DNA from: Nitrospira sp.
GTDB taxonomy: Bacteria > Nitrospirota > Nitrospiria > Nitrospirales > Nitrospiraceae
DNA: 60,678 nt
NCBI GenBank assembly: GCA_029865345.1
Contig: JAOUHD010000002.1
Coordinates: 1 to 60,678, forward strand
Direction: 5' to 3'
The notes below the pieces were generated by a model. That model made no database searches and was not told the DNA's origin. It saw only the letters and a list, made by a program, of their open reading frames with translations. Both the position numbers and the translations under genes were made by a program. Every line of letters begins with the position of its first letter. The stretch's first letter is position 1. Positions 1 to 8,390 of the stretch are shown here, in pieces.

Positions 1-98
1 GGTGGTCCTGCGCCTTCCAGCCCATTCTTTCCTCCCGTGACAGACTCCGTCAGATCTGTTATTTACTCGATACTGCCTTACGAGACTGCGCCGTTCGT

Positions 99-1196
99 AT
101 GACTCGACAACAGATCTTTTCTATCGTGTTCTTTGCCCTCCTGGTCTTGCTCCTCTACCAAATCGGGTTGATGTTTAAACCGTTTGTGTTTTCGGCCCTG
201 TGGGCCAGCCTGTTGGCCCATTGGGCCTTCCCCATGCATCTCCGGCTGGCCAAATGGTTCGGTGGGAAGGACGCGCTCTCTGCCGCTCTGCTGACCGTCG
301 GCGCGCTGGGGGTTGTCGTTGTGCCGTTAGTTGCAATGGGGGTGATGTTGGTGCGGGAAGCCGGGGCAGCGGAGCAGGAGATCCGAGCATGGATCTCAGC
401 CGGCGGGCTCCAGCGATTGCCGGATCACGTGGCTGGCATTCCGTTGGTGGGAGATTGGTTGAAGGCGGCGGTCTCCGGGACCGGCAGCCCCACCGTTTCG
501 TTGGAGCAGTCGCTCGTCGGTGGGGTCACGGAATTGGGCCAGTTCTTAGTCGGAGGAATGGGCGGCTTGCTGAAGAACACCTTCGCGCTGGTGACGAATT
601 TCTTCATTATGCTGTTGGTGCTGTTTTTTCTCTTCAAAGACGGTCAGCAGTGGCTCACCGTGTTATACGATTTGATTCCGATGGAGGAGTCGCATAAGTC
701 AAAAATCCTGACCCGGTTGGATCAAACGATTCGGGCGGTGGTGAAAGGGATGCTCGTCACGGCGATTGTTCAAGGGCTTTTGGCGGGGATGGCCTATTGG
801 GCGCTTGATGTGCCGTTTCCGATGGGACTGACCGCGTTGACGACTGTGTTGGCGCCGATCCCGTTCGGCGGAACAGGACTGGTGTGGGGACCCGTGGCGC
901 TCTACCTATTATGGGTTGGTGCGAGCGGGAAAGCGCTGGTTATGTTGGTTTGGGGAATTGGCGTCGTGTCGATGGTCGACCAGTTCCTACGCCCGTGGTT
1001 GATCGGCCAAGACGTGCAGATTCCCGTGTTGCTCCTCGTACTCAGCGTGTTGGGCGGGTTGGCGCTGTACGGGTTGCTTGGACTTTTCGTCGGCCCGATC
1101 CTTATCAGCCTGCTGATGACAGCGGTGCAGATCTATCGAGAGGAGTACCACCTCAAGCCACCGGTTACTCCTGCAAGCCCGCCCACGCCTTCGTAA
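99..1196 (+). CDS. AI-2E/PerM family membrane transporter
   Basis: Polytopic inner-membrane protein of the AI-2E exporter/PerM (UPF0118) family, 365 aa, the usual length. Two N-terminal hydrophobic segments (about residues 8-30 and 58-85) are followed by a soluble loop (about 86-150), a TM segment rich in Phe and Leu (about 160-182), and a C-terminal block of four or five TM helices (about 215-345) with the family-typical Gly/Pro-rich turns. The substrate cannot be told from sequence; members are tied to AI-2 export, ion/proton antiport or unknown cargo. It stands alone and converges on the sensory cassette on the other strand. No clear Shine-Dalgarno precedes the ATG. Confidence 0.85.
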   Translation: MTRQQIFSIVFFALLVLLLYQIGLMFKPFVFSALWASLLAHWAFPMHLRLAKWFGGKDALSAALLTVGALGVVVVPLVAMGVMLVREAGAAEQEIRAWISAGGLQRLPDHVAGIPLVGDWLKAAVSGTGSPTVSLEQSLVGGVTELGQFLVGGMGGLLKNTFALVTNFFIMLLVLFFLFKDGQQWLTVLYDLIPMEESHKSKILTRLDQTIRAVVKGMLVTAIVQGLLAGMAYWALDVPFPMGLTALTTVLAPIPFGGTGLVWGPVALYLLWVGASGKALVMLVWGIGVVSMVDQFLRPWLIGQDVQIPVLLLVLSVLGGLALYGLLGLFVGPILISLLMTAVQIYREEYHLKPPVTPASPPTPS

Positions 1197-1269
1197 CCTC
1201 CTTAGCCACGCTGCACCTGCGCACAGTGCTTTTGGTTCTCTAGTCGACAATGACCTATCACATGTCCTG

Positions 1270-1863
1270 CTACTCCAGCGGAATCGTAATGGCGATCCCA
1301 CCCATCACATCATTCAACTTGAAGTCCTGCTTCGGGCTTAACGGATGACTGTTGTGGCACATGATGCAGGCAGATGAGACGGCACGGTCTGCATAGATGG
1401 CTTGGAAGTACTGCTTCTTGCCGCTTGACACAACTCCGGTAATCGGCCGGTCAGGCTCTCGCCTAAGCACCTCCAGCGCTTTTCGTTCAAACTCTGTGGC
1501 AGGCGCGTTGCGTTGATAGATCGGAGAGAACCCGATGAGCCTATAGCGAATGCCTCGTCCGCTCTCGGCGACCAACCGGCCTGAATGTTGAAGAAACTGA
1601 GCCGGCAGCAGGAGTGTGCTGTCCTGCTCCCAATGTTCGGTCGCAGCGACGATGCCTTTCTCCTGCATACGGTTGACGATGTGCGTCGTATAGATCGTCC
1701 GGTCAGCCTCCAGGATGGCATGCACGTAATCGGCGACTCTCTCCGGAGAGATGCTGCCGATGGGTGGGTTCTCCTTGGCTGCGTGAAGAGACGCCCCGCC
1801 CCAGAGTCCCCCTACGAAGAGTGCGATGGTTGCGGCTCGGAACGTGACGCGGACGATGTCCAT
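1270..1863 (-). CDS. Secreted Tll0287-type (DUF3365) c-heme sensor protein
   Basis: 197 aa with an N-terminal signal peptide (hydrophobic about 10-28) and a Tll0287-like domain (formerly DUF3365), a periplasmic PAS-like fold known to bind c-type heme. The heme motif CIMCH lies near residue 167, followed by the family-typical tail with GGIAITIPLE at the end. Earlier motifs HIVNRMQEKG and FSPIYQRNAP fit the same family. The start sits inside the 3' end of the upstream kinase gene (52-base overlap) but has its own AAGGAGG just before ATG, so translation is probably coupled. As the last gene of a kinase/regulator operon it likely gives a periplasmic heme-based redox or gas signal; the ligand is an inference. 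Confidence 0.82.
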   Translation of the reverse strand: MDIVRVTFRAATIALFVGGLWGGASLHAAKENPPIGSISPERVADYVHAILEADRTIYTTHIVNRMQEKGIVAATEHWEQDSTLLLPAQFLQHSGRLVAESGRGIRYRLIGFSPIYQRNAPATEFERKALEVLRREPDRPITGVVSSGKKQYFQAIYADRAVSSACIMCHNSHPLSPKQDFKLNDVMGGIAITIPLE

Positions 1864-4307
1864 GGGCCTCCTTCGGAAGATAGGGGAGAACCGATCGGGA
1901 GGGTGACCACGCAGGTGGTGCCTTGGCCTTCGACGCTCTCGATACGGAGATCGCCCCCGAACTTTCGGATAATCCGCCTGGCCACCGTGAGTCCGAGTCC
2001 AGAACCTTCCCCTTGTCCCTTGGTCGTAAAAAACGGATCAAAGACTTTTGATAGGTGCTGTTTGGAGATGCCGGGGCCGGAATCGGCGATCGTCGCCGTC
2101 ACCGTATGGTCCGACGCGGCAGTCGTCAATGTAAGCGTGCCGGTGCCCTTCATGGCTTGGGCAGCATTGGTCACGAGATTCACCAACGCTTGCCGAAGTT
2201 GGTCCGGAAAGACCAGCACGGGCGTATGGCCCGCATAGGTTTTGTGGATCACAATGTCTTTCATTTCAACGGTGGTCTGTGCCATGGCCAGCACTTGGTC
2301 CAATATCTGCTCCACAGGCACCGGTACGTGCTGGTCGAAGGCCTCACGGTTCGTCACGCCGGTAAAATCACGAACGATCGTCGCCATGCGACGGCCATGG
2401 GCCACAATGTCTTGGGCGCAGGACTTGATTTGCTCCAAGTCCTGCTCGTCCTGAATCGCTTCTCCCAACCCGATGATCCCAAACAAGGGGTTGTTGAGTT
2501 CGTGGCCGATTCCAGCGGTGAGGACGCCGAGGCTTCCCGTTTTCTCTGCCTGGACCAGCTTATCTTGCAATTGGCTCTCGTCGGTGGTGTCTCGAAGCAC
2601 CAGCCCAATGCTGTCTTCTTCCCCTGGCCTCGCGGGTAGTCGGAACCATTGATAGTGATAGATGCGCGATCCGATGTGGAGCTCAGCACGATGGCCGGCC
2701 GATTCGTGATCGGCACTCGGCGCAAGTGGATCCCTCGGCGCTGTCTCGCGCTTGATACCGGCTGTGGCAAGAGACGTATCCCCGTTGGCTTGGAACTCTG
2801 CGTGAAGTTGTTTCTGAACGGCTGGGTCGAGTGGAAGAATCGTGAATAACGACGTTCCCGACATCGGGTCCTGGACCTTGAAGGATTCGCGGGCCGCCTG
2901 ATTGATGTAGCGTACAGTTTCGTGGGCATCGATGAGGAGAATGGGAGTAGGGACGGCGTCTAAGATCTGATCCGTCGACTGCTGAAGGACCTGGACTTCC
3001 TGGGTTTTCAACTTGACCTGGTCAGTCAATCCGGCGAACGCGGCTTTCAACTGCTGGTTCATGCGGTTGAATTCTTCGGCCAGGTCCTCCAATTCGTCAC
3101 CCGTGTGGATCTGAATCGGTGTCCGCAATTCACCACGTCCGATTGACTGCGCGGCCAGTTGCAGTTGCCGTACGGGTGTCACGATGCGGCCGGCCGCGAC
3201 GTAACCCAGCGCGGCCAGCAGCACCACAGCGACGGCTCCGAATACTGTCACCCAGGTGAAGAGATGCTGAATCGGTGCGAAGAGTTCATCGGACGATTGC
3301 CAGACGAAGGTGTGCCATGACCCATTGTCGATCGAGCCGTTGGTCGCTCGGCTGGTCTCTGCCAGAGGGGCAAAGCCGATGACGGAGGTCGACTGTCCGC
3401 CGTGGCCGTCGCTTGAGGTTTGCACCCAACCGGGGTGTGGCGGTGTGATGAGCGGGATGAGCTTCGGATCGGACAGCGGGACGCCGGTGGGAAGAATCGG
3501 GCAGCTGACGACGATCCCCCTGGTGTCGATCAACATGACGTGGCCGGTCTTCCCAAATCGAGTGACATGGGTGGCGGGAGAGAAGAACTCTTTGGCATCG
3601 ATCACGCGGTGCAGCACTCCGACGACCTCGTACCGGAGACTATCCATGACAGGAAGTGAGATGGAGAAGACATAGGCGTTCACCTGGTCGTCGAAACGGA
3701 CACCCTCGATATAGAGCTTACCCACCGTTTTATTGAAGGCACCCTGCCACCAGTGGGTCTTCTGATGGCGGAACGCCGGATGGTCGGTCATGGTCCCGAC
3801 GAGTGTGCCCTGTGCATCGGTCAGGAAGAGCATCTTTGTCGATGAACGAACCACGTGCGGAAGTAATTGGCCTGGCGCACTATGGACGCCGGTAAAGTAT
3901 TCGTGGAGCAAGGTGCTGAGCGGATTGTCCGTGATGGACGTGATGGCAGCAGCGTCTTTTGCCTTCCAGCGCTGCTCGAAATCAGTGAGTGCCGTGGTCA
4001 GATTCTTGGAGTCTCCCCGTGCATCGCGCCGTTGCTCCAACGCTCGAATGATCGCCGGGTCATTCGCGATGCGTGCGGTGTGCGCGATTTCTTCGGCGAG
4101 GAGGAGATCGAGTTTGCGGGCGGCTTCAGTTGCGAGTGCTTTAAAGCTTTCTCCGCTGACTTCCCGGATTTCTTGAGACCCCTGCCAGAATGCCATTCCC
4201 AAGCCGACGACGAGCGGGATGACACCGACGAGCAGCATGGAGAGGATGACTTTCGCCTTGAGCCCCCATCTGGTGCCGGACGGCAAGGATGTCGGCGTCT
4301 CCGTCAC
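1812..4307 (-). CDS. Sensor histidine kinase (Cache-HAMP-PAS-HisKA-HATPase)
   Basis: 831 aa membrane histidine kinase. TM1 is at about 15-40, a periplasmic double-Cache-like sensor at about 45-340, TM2 at about 345-375, HAMP at about 375-435, a PAS domain near 450-560, the phosphoacceptor motif HELNNPLFGI near 605, then an ATPase domain with N box NLVTNAAQAM, G1 DSGPGIS, F box DPFFTTK and G2 GSGLGL. The HxLNNPL form of the H box is typical of NtrB/ZraS-like kinases. It overlaps the preceding gene by 4 bases (ATGA), showing tight operon structure. The 3' end overlaps the c-heme protein gene, which may act as an accessory sensor. Partner: most likely the single-domain regulator at the head of the operon. 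Confidence 0.88.
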   Translation of the reverse strand: MTETPTSLPSGTRWGLKAKVILSMLLVGVIPLVVGLGMAFWQGSQEIREVSGESFKALATEAARKLDLLLAEEIAHTARIANDPAIIRALEQRRDARGDSKNLTTALTDFEQRWKAKDAAAITSITDNPLSTLLHEYFTGVHSAPGQLLPHVVRSSTKMLFLTDAQGTLVGTMTDHPAFRHQKTHWWQGAFNKTVGKLYIEGVRFDDQVNAYVFSISLPVMDSLRYEVVGVLHRVIDAKEFFSPATHVTRFGKTGHVMLIDTRGIVVSCPILPTGVPLSDPKLIPLITPPHPGWVQTSSDGHGGQSTSVIGFAPLAETSRATNGSIDNGSWHTFVWQSSDELFAPIQHLFTWVTVFGAVAVVLLAALGYVAAGRIVTPVRQLQLAAQSIGRGELRTPIQIHTGDELEDLAEEFNRMNQQLKAAFAGLTDQVKLKTQEVQVLQQSTDQILDAVPTPILLIDAHETVRYINQAARESFKVQDPMSGTSLFTILPLDPAVQKQLHAEFQANGDTSLATAGIKRETAPRDPLAPSADHESAGHRAELHIGSRIYHYQWFRLPARPGEEDSIGLVLRDTTDESQLQDKLVQAEKTGSLGVLTAGIGHELNNPLFGIIGLGEAIQDEQDLEQIKSCAQDIVAHGRRMATIVRDFTGVTNREAFDQHVPVPVEQILDQVLAMAQTTVEMKDIVIHKTYAGHTPVLVFPDQLRQALVNLVTNAAQAMKGTGTLTLTTAASDHTVTATIADSGPGISKQHLSKVFDPFFTTKGQGEGSGLGLTVARRIIRKFGGDLRIESVEGQGTTCVVTLPIGSPLSSEGGPWTSSASRSEPQPSHSS

Positions 4308-5401
4308 GATTGAGTGCTCCTCTCACCAGGAAATGTGAGGGTAAAGGTTGAGCCTCGGCCGATCTGACTGTCGACCCCTATCGTGCCATTCATGTGATGA
4401 ATCACATTTTTGATATTGTACAAACCCAATCCGGTTCCCTTCCCTGGCGGTTTTGTCGTGAAGAAGGGTTCAAAGATTCGACCAAGGAGCTCTGGGGCGA
4501 TGCCGCTGCCGGTATCGGAGACACGAATCTGCGTCGCGTCGGCCATCGCGTGGGCTTCCAGCGTCAAGGTTCCGTGGTGTTCCATGGCCTGCACGGCGTT
4601 GGTAATAAGATTGACGAACACATGGAGAAGCTCATCGGGGTTCCCCTTCACAACGACGTCTGGCTGATACAGCTTACGAATTTCAATGTCTTGGAGCGCC
4701 ACCGCATAGCGGGCAATCTTGAGCGCTTCATCCAACTTGCCGCCGACGCCAATCAGGCAGTCTTGCCGCAAGGATGCGCGACGAGAATAGGACGTAAGGT
4801 CTCGACAAATGGCCGTCGTCCGTTTCACGGCTTCAATAATATCGTGGGCCTGCAGGTGCACGGCTTCCAGGTCCGTTTCGTCCGTCAGATTTTCCGCCAG
4901 ACCCAGAATCAGCTGGAGCGGATTGTTCATGTCATGCGCAATGCCGGCAGCGAACGAGCCGATTCCAGCAAGTTTCTCTGCATGGAGCAATTCGGTTTGC
5001 AATGTCGATTCATGTTGCACGAGTACCCAGAGAAGCCGTGCGGTCTGGCCATTGACCACGTCGGCTCCTGCAGGCACCTCCTCCCGAAGCATCGACTCCA
5101 TCGCTGGATCACCGGTGACGTCTATCACAAGGTTGAGCCCTTGGTGCGTGATCAAGTCGGTCACCCGGTCATAGACCGGTACGTGGAGTTCTTGGGCGCG
5201 TGTGAGCCCGGGAGCCGAGGGATTCTGATCGGTGATGCCGACGATCTGAATCCTGCTGATCTGGTGGAGTACATCGAGCAGGGCCATGCCCCCACGCCCT
5301 GCCCCAATGATGGCCACTCTCATCGGAGGCGAGGCGGGAGCTGATCCGATTCCCTGATTGTCGGCTTGCGGATGGGACATGGTCGGAGAGATGATCGTCA
5401 T
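4304..5401 (-). CDS. Soluble histidine kinase with N-terminal Rossmann NAD(P)-binding domain
   Basis: 365 aa, no membrane segment. Residues about 27-120 form a Rossmann-like domain: VAIIGAGRGGMALL is a GxGxxG nucleotide-binding loop, followed by an acidic end of strand 2 (GITDQN) and VIDVTGDP, as in homoserine- or inositol-dehydrogenase-type NAD-binding domains. Residues about 145-355 form the kinase: H box IAHDMNNPLQL, N box NLITNAVQAM, DTGSGIA, EPFFTTKPPGKGTGLGL. A catalytic dehydrogenase half is absent, so the N-terminus is probably a sensor of a dinucleotide or other nucleotide ligand (inference). RBS GGGAG precedes the ATG, 32 bases after the response-regulator stop. It overlaps the next kinase by 4 bases. 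Confidence 0.85.
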   Translation of the reverse strand: MTIISPTMSHPQADNQGIGSAPASPPMRVAIIGAGRGGMALLDVLHQISRIQIVGITDQNPSAPGLTRAQELHVPVYDRVTDLITHQGLNLVIDVTGDPAMESMLREEVPAGADVVNGQTARLLWVLVQHESTLQTELLHAEKLAGIGSFAAGIAHDMNNPLQLILGLAENLTDETDLEAVHLQAHDIIEAVKRTTAICRDLTSYSRRASLRQDCLIGVGGKLDEALKIARYAVALQDIEIRKLYQPDVVVKGNPDELLHVFVNLITNAVQAMEHHGTLTLEAHAMADATQIRVSDTGSGIAPELLGRIFEPFFTTKPPGKGTGLGLYNIKNVIHHMNGTIGVDSQIGRGSTFTLTFPGERSTQS

Positions 5402-5433
5402 GCCGGCTCCCTGCGATGCTGTGGTCCGTTCCC

Positions 5434-5868
5434 TCAGAGATGGGCCAATTCACGCTGCTCCATGGCACGTGCGACGGAGGCCTTCAGTTTCTCGCCCTCT
5501 ACCGGTTTCACGAGATAATCCACCACCCCTTGTCGCAGTAAGGCCGTGGCCATATCGGTGTCGGGGAATCCGGTCAGGACGATCAAGGGGACCCGAGTAT
5601 AATTCTGACGGAAGTAGGCGATCGCTTCGATCCCATTCACCTTTGGCATTCGGATGTCGCAGATGATGACATCAAGGAGCAGCCGATTTTCCCCGTAGTT
5701 GATGGTTTCGATGGCCTTCTCGCCATTCTCTGCTTCAAGGACATCGTAGCCGGCTTTCTGCAACGTCATGCGGACGACCTTGCGGATATCGGGCTCATCA
5801 TCCACAATGAGGACGCGGCCATTGCAGCTCTCACCTCCCACAAAGAACCCGGATTTGAAGTCACTCAT
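5434..5868 (-). CDS. Single-domain response regulator (CheY-like)
   Basis: 144 aa receiver domain with no output domain. The acidic pocket VDDEPDIRK, phosphoacceptor Asp in ICDIRMP, conserved Thr in LTGFPDTD and Lys in LVKPVEG are all present. I place the start 99 bases inside the longer track ORF because GAGGAGG sits 5 bases upstream of this ATG, and the receiver domain needs no further N-terminus. It is the first gene of the leftward cassette with two histidine kinases and a c-heme protein. With no DNA-binding domain it probably signals to a protein partner, another kinase or a phosphorelay. Confidence 0.88.
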   Translation of the reverse strand: MSDFKSGFFVGGESCNGRVLIVDDEPDIRKVVRMTLQKAGYDVLEAENGEKAIETINYGENRLLLDVIICDIRMPKVNGIEAIAYFRQNYTRVPLIVLTGFPDTDMATALLRQGVVDYLVKPVEGEKLKASVARAMEQRELAHL

Positions 5869-6120
5869 AACAACCTCCTCGGTGAAGGACGGGGTGATCT
5901 GTTTCCGTTTGTATTGTGAGTAGGGCAAGCTTGATGCCGAAACGTGACAAAGGTGAGCCTGAAACAATTCAACGGCTTGCTTAATCAGAACTGTGTGTCA
6001 CTGGTGGAGGCTGGTTTACATGCACCACCATAATTGTGGAAAACCACCAGTGAGGATGCACATTGCGTTTCAGAACCAATTTCAGCTAGGGTATGGAATA
6101 AGTAAGAGGAGTGGAGGCCG

Positions 6121-6360
6121 GTGATTACACCAGACGTACTGACTGACTATGTTCGCAAGTCCTTGCCGGATGCCGTGGTGACGGTGACCGACCGTACAGG
6201 AACAATGGACCACCTCAAAGTCGTGATTGTCTCAGATGGTTTTCATGGGAAAAACCTCTTAGACCGGCATCGGATGATCTATCAAGCGTTAGACGTGCCG
6301 ATGAAAGACGGACGAATCCATGCGCTCGAATTAACCGCGCGCACCAGAGATGAGGCTTAG
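6121..6360 (+). CDS. BolA family protein
   Basis: 79 aa BolA/IbaG-like protein. The core DHLKVVIVSDGFHGKNLLDRHRMIY contains the conserved His of the FxGK-xxxxRHR region. BolA proteins pair with monothiol glutaredoxins to bind and hand over 2Fe-2S clusters. The next gene, 9 bases downstream, is such a glutaredoxin, so the two probably form one unit for iron-sulfur delivery, fitting the many Fe-S and heme enzymes in this genome. Start codon is GTG, preceded by AGGAGTGGAGG. Confidence 0.88.
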   Translation: MITPDVLTDYVRKSLPDAVVTVTDRTGTMDHLKVVIVSDGFHGKNLLDRHRMIYQALDVPMKDGRIHALELTARTRDEA

Positions 6361-6369
6361 GAGGACATC

Positions 6370-6693
6370 ATGGCCGACCAAATTGAAGAAGAAATCCAAA
6401 GCGAAGTGAAGGCCCATAAAATTTTGATCTACGGCAAGGGAACGAAGACCATGCCGATGTGCGGGTTCACGAGGGAAACCATGCAGTTTTTCGATAAGTA
6501 TGGGTACCCGTACGAACTGATCGACGTCCTGTCGCAACCGGCGAAACGGGAAGTGCTGGCGAAGATCACCAATTGGCCGACACTCCCCAAGGTATTTATC
6601 GACGGTACGTTCTATGGAGATACCGACGTCCTCGACCCAATGGCTGCCAAAGGTGAGATCGAACCGCTGCTGAAAAAAGCCTTCGGGAAGTAA
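6370..6693 (+). CDS. grxD: Monothiol glutaredoxin (Grx4/GrxD type)
   Basis: 107 aa monothiol glutaredoxin. The active-site loop reads MPMCGFT, where most Grx4-class proteins have CGFS; the family features KGTKTMPMCGF, WPTLPKVFIDG (cis-Pro) and GDTDVL are otherwise intact. Such proteins ligate a 2Fe-2S cluster with glutathione or another thiol and partner with BolA, encoded directly upstream. RBS AGGAGG precedes ATG. The Ser to Thr change next to the CGF motif is conservative but worth noting. The symbol is by family resemblance. Confidence 0.88.
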   Translation: MADQIEEEIQSEVKAHKILIYGKGTKTMPMCGFTRETMQFFDKYGYPYELIDVLSQPAKREVLAKITNWPTLPKVFIDGTFYGDTDVLDPMAAKGEIEPLLKKAFGK

Positions 6694-6832
6694 GCAGGGC
6701 ATCCCTGCTAATCTCTTGTTCCCCGAGCGTGCACGTGGGAGCAACGGTAGTGCGCTCTTCAGCATCGGGGTTTCTCGGGTTGAGATTATAGCGGCTTCCT
6801 TCTTCATCCTTTTCGGTTCTAGCAGACGCATG

Positions 6833-6838
6833 TATACT
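6833..6838 (+). promoter_or_regulatory. Candidate -10 element of the 6846 gene
   Basis: TATACT ends 7 bases before the ATG of the small ORF at 6846, with no Shine-Dalgarno between. The matching -35 is poor. If used, the transcript would start at or next to the ATG (leaderless). Confidence 0.35.
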
Positions 6839-6845
6839 CGTCCTC

Positions 6846-7028
6846 ATGAAGCCAAGGCAACCGACCATCTCTCAGGAGTCACGACGGCGACCGAGCAAGT
6901 TGGGTCAGCAGCTTGCTGACGAGAAGATTGAACGGGCTAGGCGTCAGACTCCAGAAGAACGGCTGACGATTGCATTGAGCCTCTCCGATTTCTGCTACCA
7001 ATTGAACCGGTGTTCTCCGAAGCCCTAA
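6846..7028 (+). CDS. Small conserved-looking protein upstream of nucleotidyltransferase
   Basis: 60 aa, strongly basic N-terminus and a helical segment ARRQTPEERLTIALSLSDFC. It overlaps the downstream nucleotidyltransferase gene by 19 bases, so the two are translationally linked. I do not recognise a named family; small proteins of this style seem to recur in front of nucleotidyltransferase-like genes, which would fit the small half of a toxin-antitoxin-like pair, but this is inference. There is no Shine-Dalgarno; a candidate -10 lies 7 bases upstream. Confidence 0.55.
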   Translation: MKPRQPTISQESRRRPSKLGQQLADEKIERARRQTPEERLTIALSLSDFCYQLNRCSPKP

Positions 7029-7558
7029 GCCAGATTGTTGGAAGTCTAGACCAAGCGCAGGAGGAGCGCCTGCTTCATTCGTACGCGTTGATCGGTGGTT
7101 TTGCTGTGTCGGCTTGGGGTGTTGCGCGAGCCACGCAAGATATTGATCTCGCAGTGGCTCTTGGGACCTCAGACCCACAGGCGTTGGCTACCCACCTTGG
7201 AGCCGCATACGAATCTGGTGGCATAGATGACCCGCTACGAGGTGTCTTCAGGCTCAGCCTGAAATGTGAAGGGCAAGAAGTGCCGGTTCAGCTGATCGTT
7301 CTGCCGTCAAAATTGGCAGCCATTACGTTTAATGGAGTTGAAACCCTAAACGTATTTGGTCGTTTGGTGCCGGTCGTAAACTGGCAAGCGCTCGTGCTCT
7401 TGAAGCTCTACGCCGGAGGGCCAGTCGATCTACAGGACGCCCGAAGCATTGTAGCGGTCCGAAAACCCAACGGGATAGACCGGGAAAGCCTGATCGCCCA
7501 GGCCGATGTATTAGGACTTGCCCAAGAAGTGCGCATTCTGCTCGAATCTTCCGTCTGA
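7010..7558 (+). CDS. Nucleotidyltransferase-fold protein (AbiEii/DUF1814-like)
   Basis: 182 aa, GTG start. The stretch ALIGGFAVSAWGVARATQDI followed by DL is the hallmark of the nucleotidyltransferase superfamily (GG, then Arg/Thr, then DxD metal-binding Asp pair). LVPVVNWQALVLLKLYAGG and QDARSIV resemble the helical part of AbiEii-like and DUF6036-like proteins. Members act in toxin-antitoxin or abortive-infection pairs by nucleotide transfer to RNA or protein; the target here is unknown. It overlaps the small ORF upstream, and 17 bases downstream begins a decayed HEPN-like gene, so the three may once have been one cassette. Confidence 0.72.
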   Translation: MFSEALSQIVGSLDQAQEERLLHSYALIGGFAVSAWGVARATQDIDLAVALGTSDPQALATHLGAAYESGGIDDPLRGVFRLSLKCEGQEVPVQLIVLPSKLAAITFNGVETLNVFGRLVPVVNWQALVLLKLYAGGPVDLQDARSIVAVRKPNGIDRESLIAQADVLGLAQEVRILLESSV

Positions 7559-7575
7559 GTTAGTGGCTTGCTGGC

Positions 7576-8390
7576 GTGAGCGTGCGCGGTACCTTGTTTC
7601 GATACGCCGCAATAGCCTGGAAGTTCAGAATGTCTCCATTGTGCTCAATCCAGCTTAAGAAACCAACCTCTCCATCTTCCTCACTTTTGTCAACTCGCGC
7701 ACGGTCCAACAAGTTCAAGCAGTGGAAGAGACAGTTCCAGGTAATCAAGAATTCTATATATGATTTGGCGTCAAAGCGATTCGTTTATCAGTAAGTTACT
7801 AAACTGATCCAGGACAACCCACGTCTTCAGGTGCCCAGCGCTTTTTATGACTGGATGCATAGAGCATATGTCAGCGATATGTCGATTCACATCCGCCGAT
7901 TGGCTGACAGAGATAAGAGATCTACCTCGCTCTACAATCTGGTGAAGGACATAGAAGATTATCCACAGGTGATAAGCCGTCGTCGGTTCACTCGTCCCTA
8001 TAAAGACTTTGTGAAGCAATTCGGTCATAGGGATTTTGATCGTTTGTCGACGCCAGGAGCTGATGTGATCAGCAAGAAACTTATATCAAGACATAGAACG
8101 GCGCTTGTTAAGAGTCAGAAGAGGTTCGCATTTACACGAACAAACACGTTGCGCATCTCGACAAAACGGGTATGAAAAAGTTTCCTACCTATGCAAAGCT
8201 AGATTCGTGCATTGATACAATTAAACGCCTTGCTAAGGACTGTACTCTTCTCCTTGAACAGAGTGCTCTCATCACCGCAGTTCTTGCTATTCAATATGAC
8301 TGGATGGCCCCTTTCAGAGTTGCTTGGCTTGAAGCAAAGAGAGGGCGCCAAGGCATGAAACTCGTCACTTGGACGAATGTTGATGGCTAG
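7576..8390 (+). pseudogene. Broken HEPN/AbiU2-like gene
   Basis: Three track ORFs join into one protein. Frame 1 reads from 7576 through a TAA at 7792-7794 and resumes as LIQDNPRLQVPSAFYDWMHR. In the upstream part the homologous-looking sequence starts about KFKQWKRQFQVI, so the exact 5' end is uncertain. Around 8110-8130 the coding phase moves to frame 3, where EVRIYTNKHVAHLDKTGMKK continues smoothly into the last ORF (8172-8390). RIYTNKH is an R-x5-H motif as in HEPN RNases, and the whole resembles HEPN/AbiU2-like hypothetical proteins (from memory). At least one stop and one frameshift make it a pseudogene. The stretch is visibly more AT-rich than the flanking genes, a sign of transfer. 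Confidence 0.68.

Noticed and set aside
4394-5344. 316-aa plus-strand ORF over the Rossmann-kinase gene
   Set aside because: Antisense shadow; the minus strand carries complete kinase motifs.
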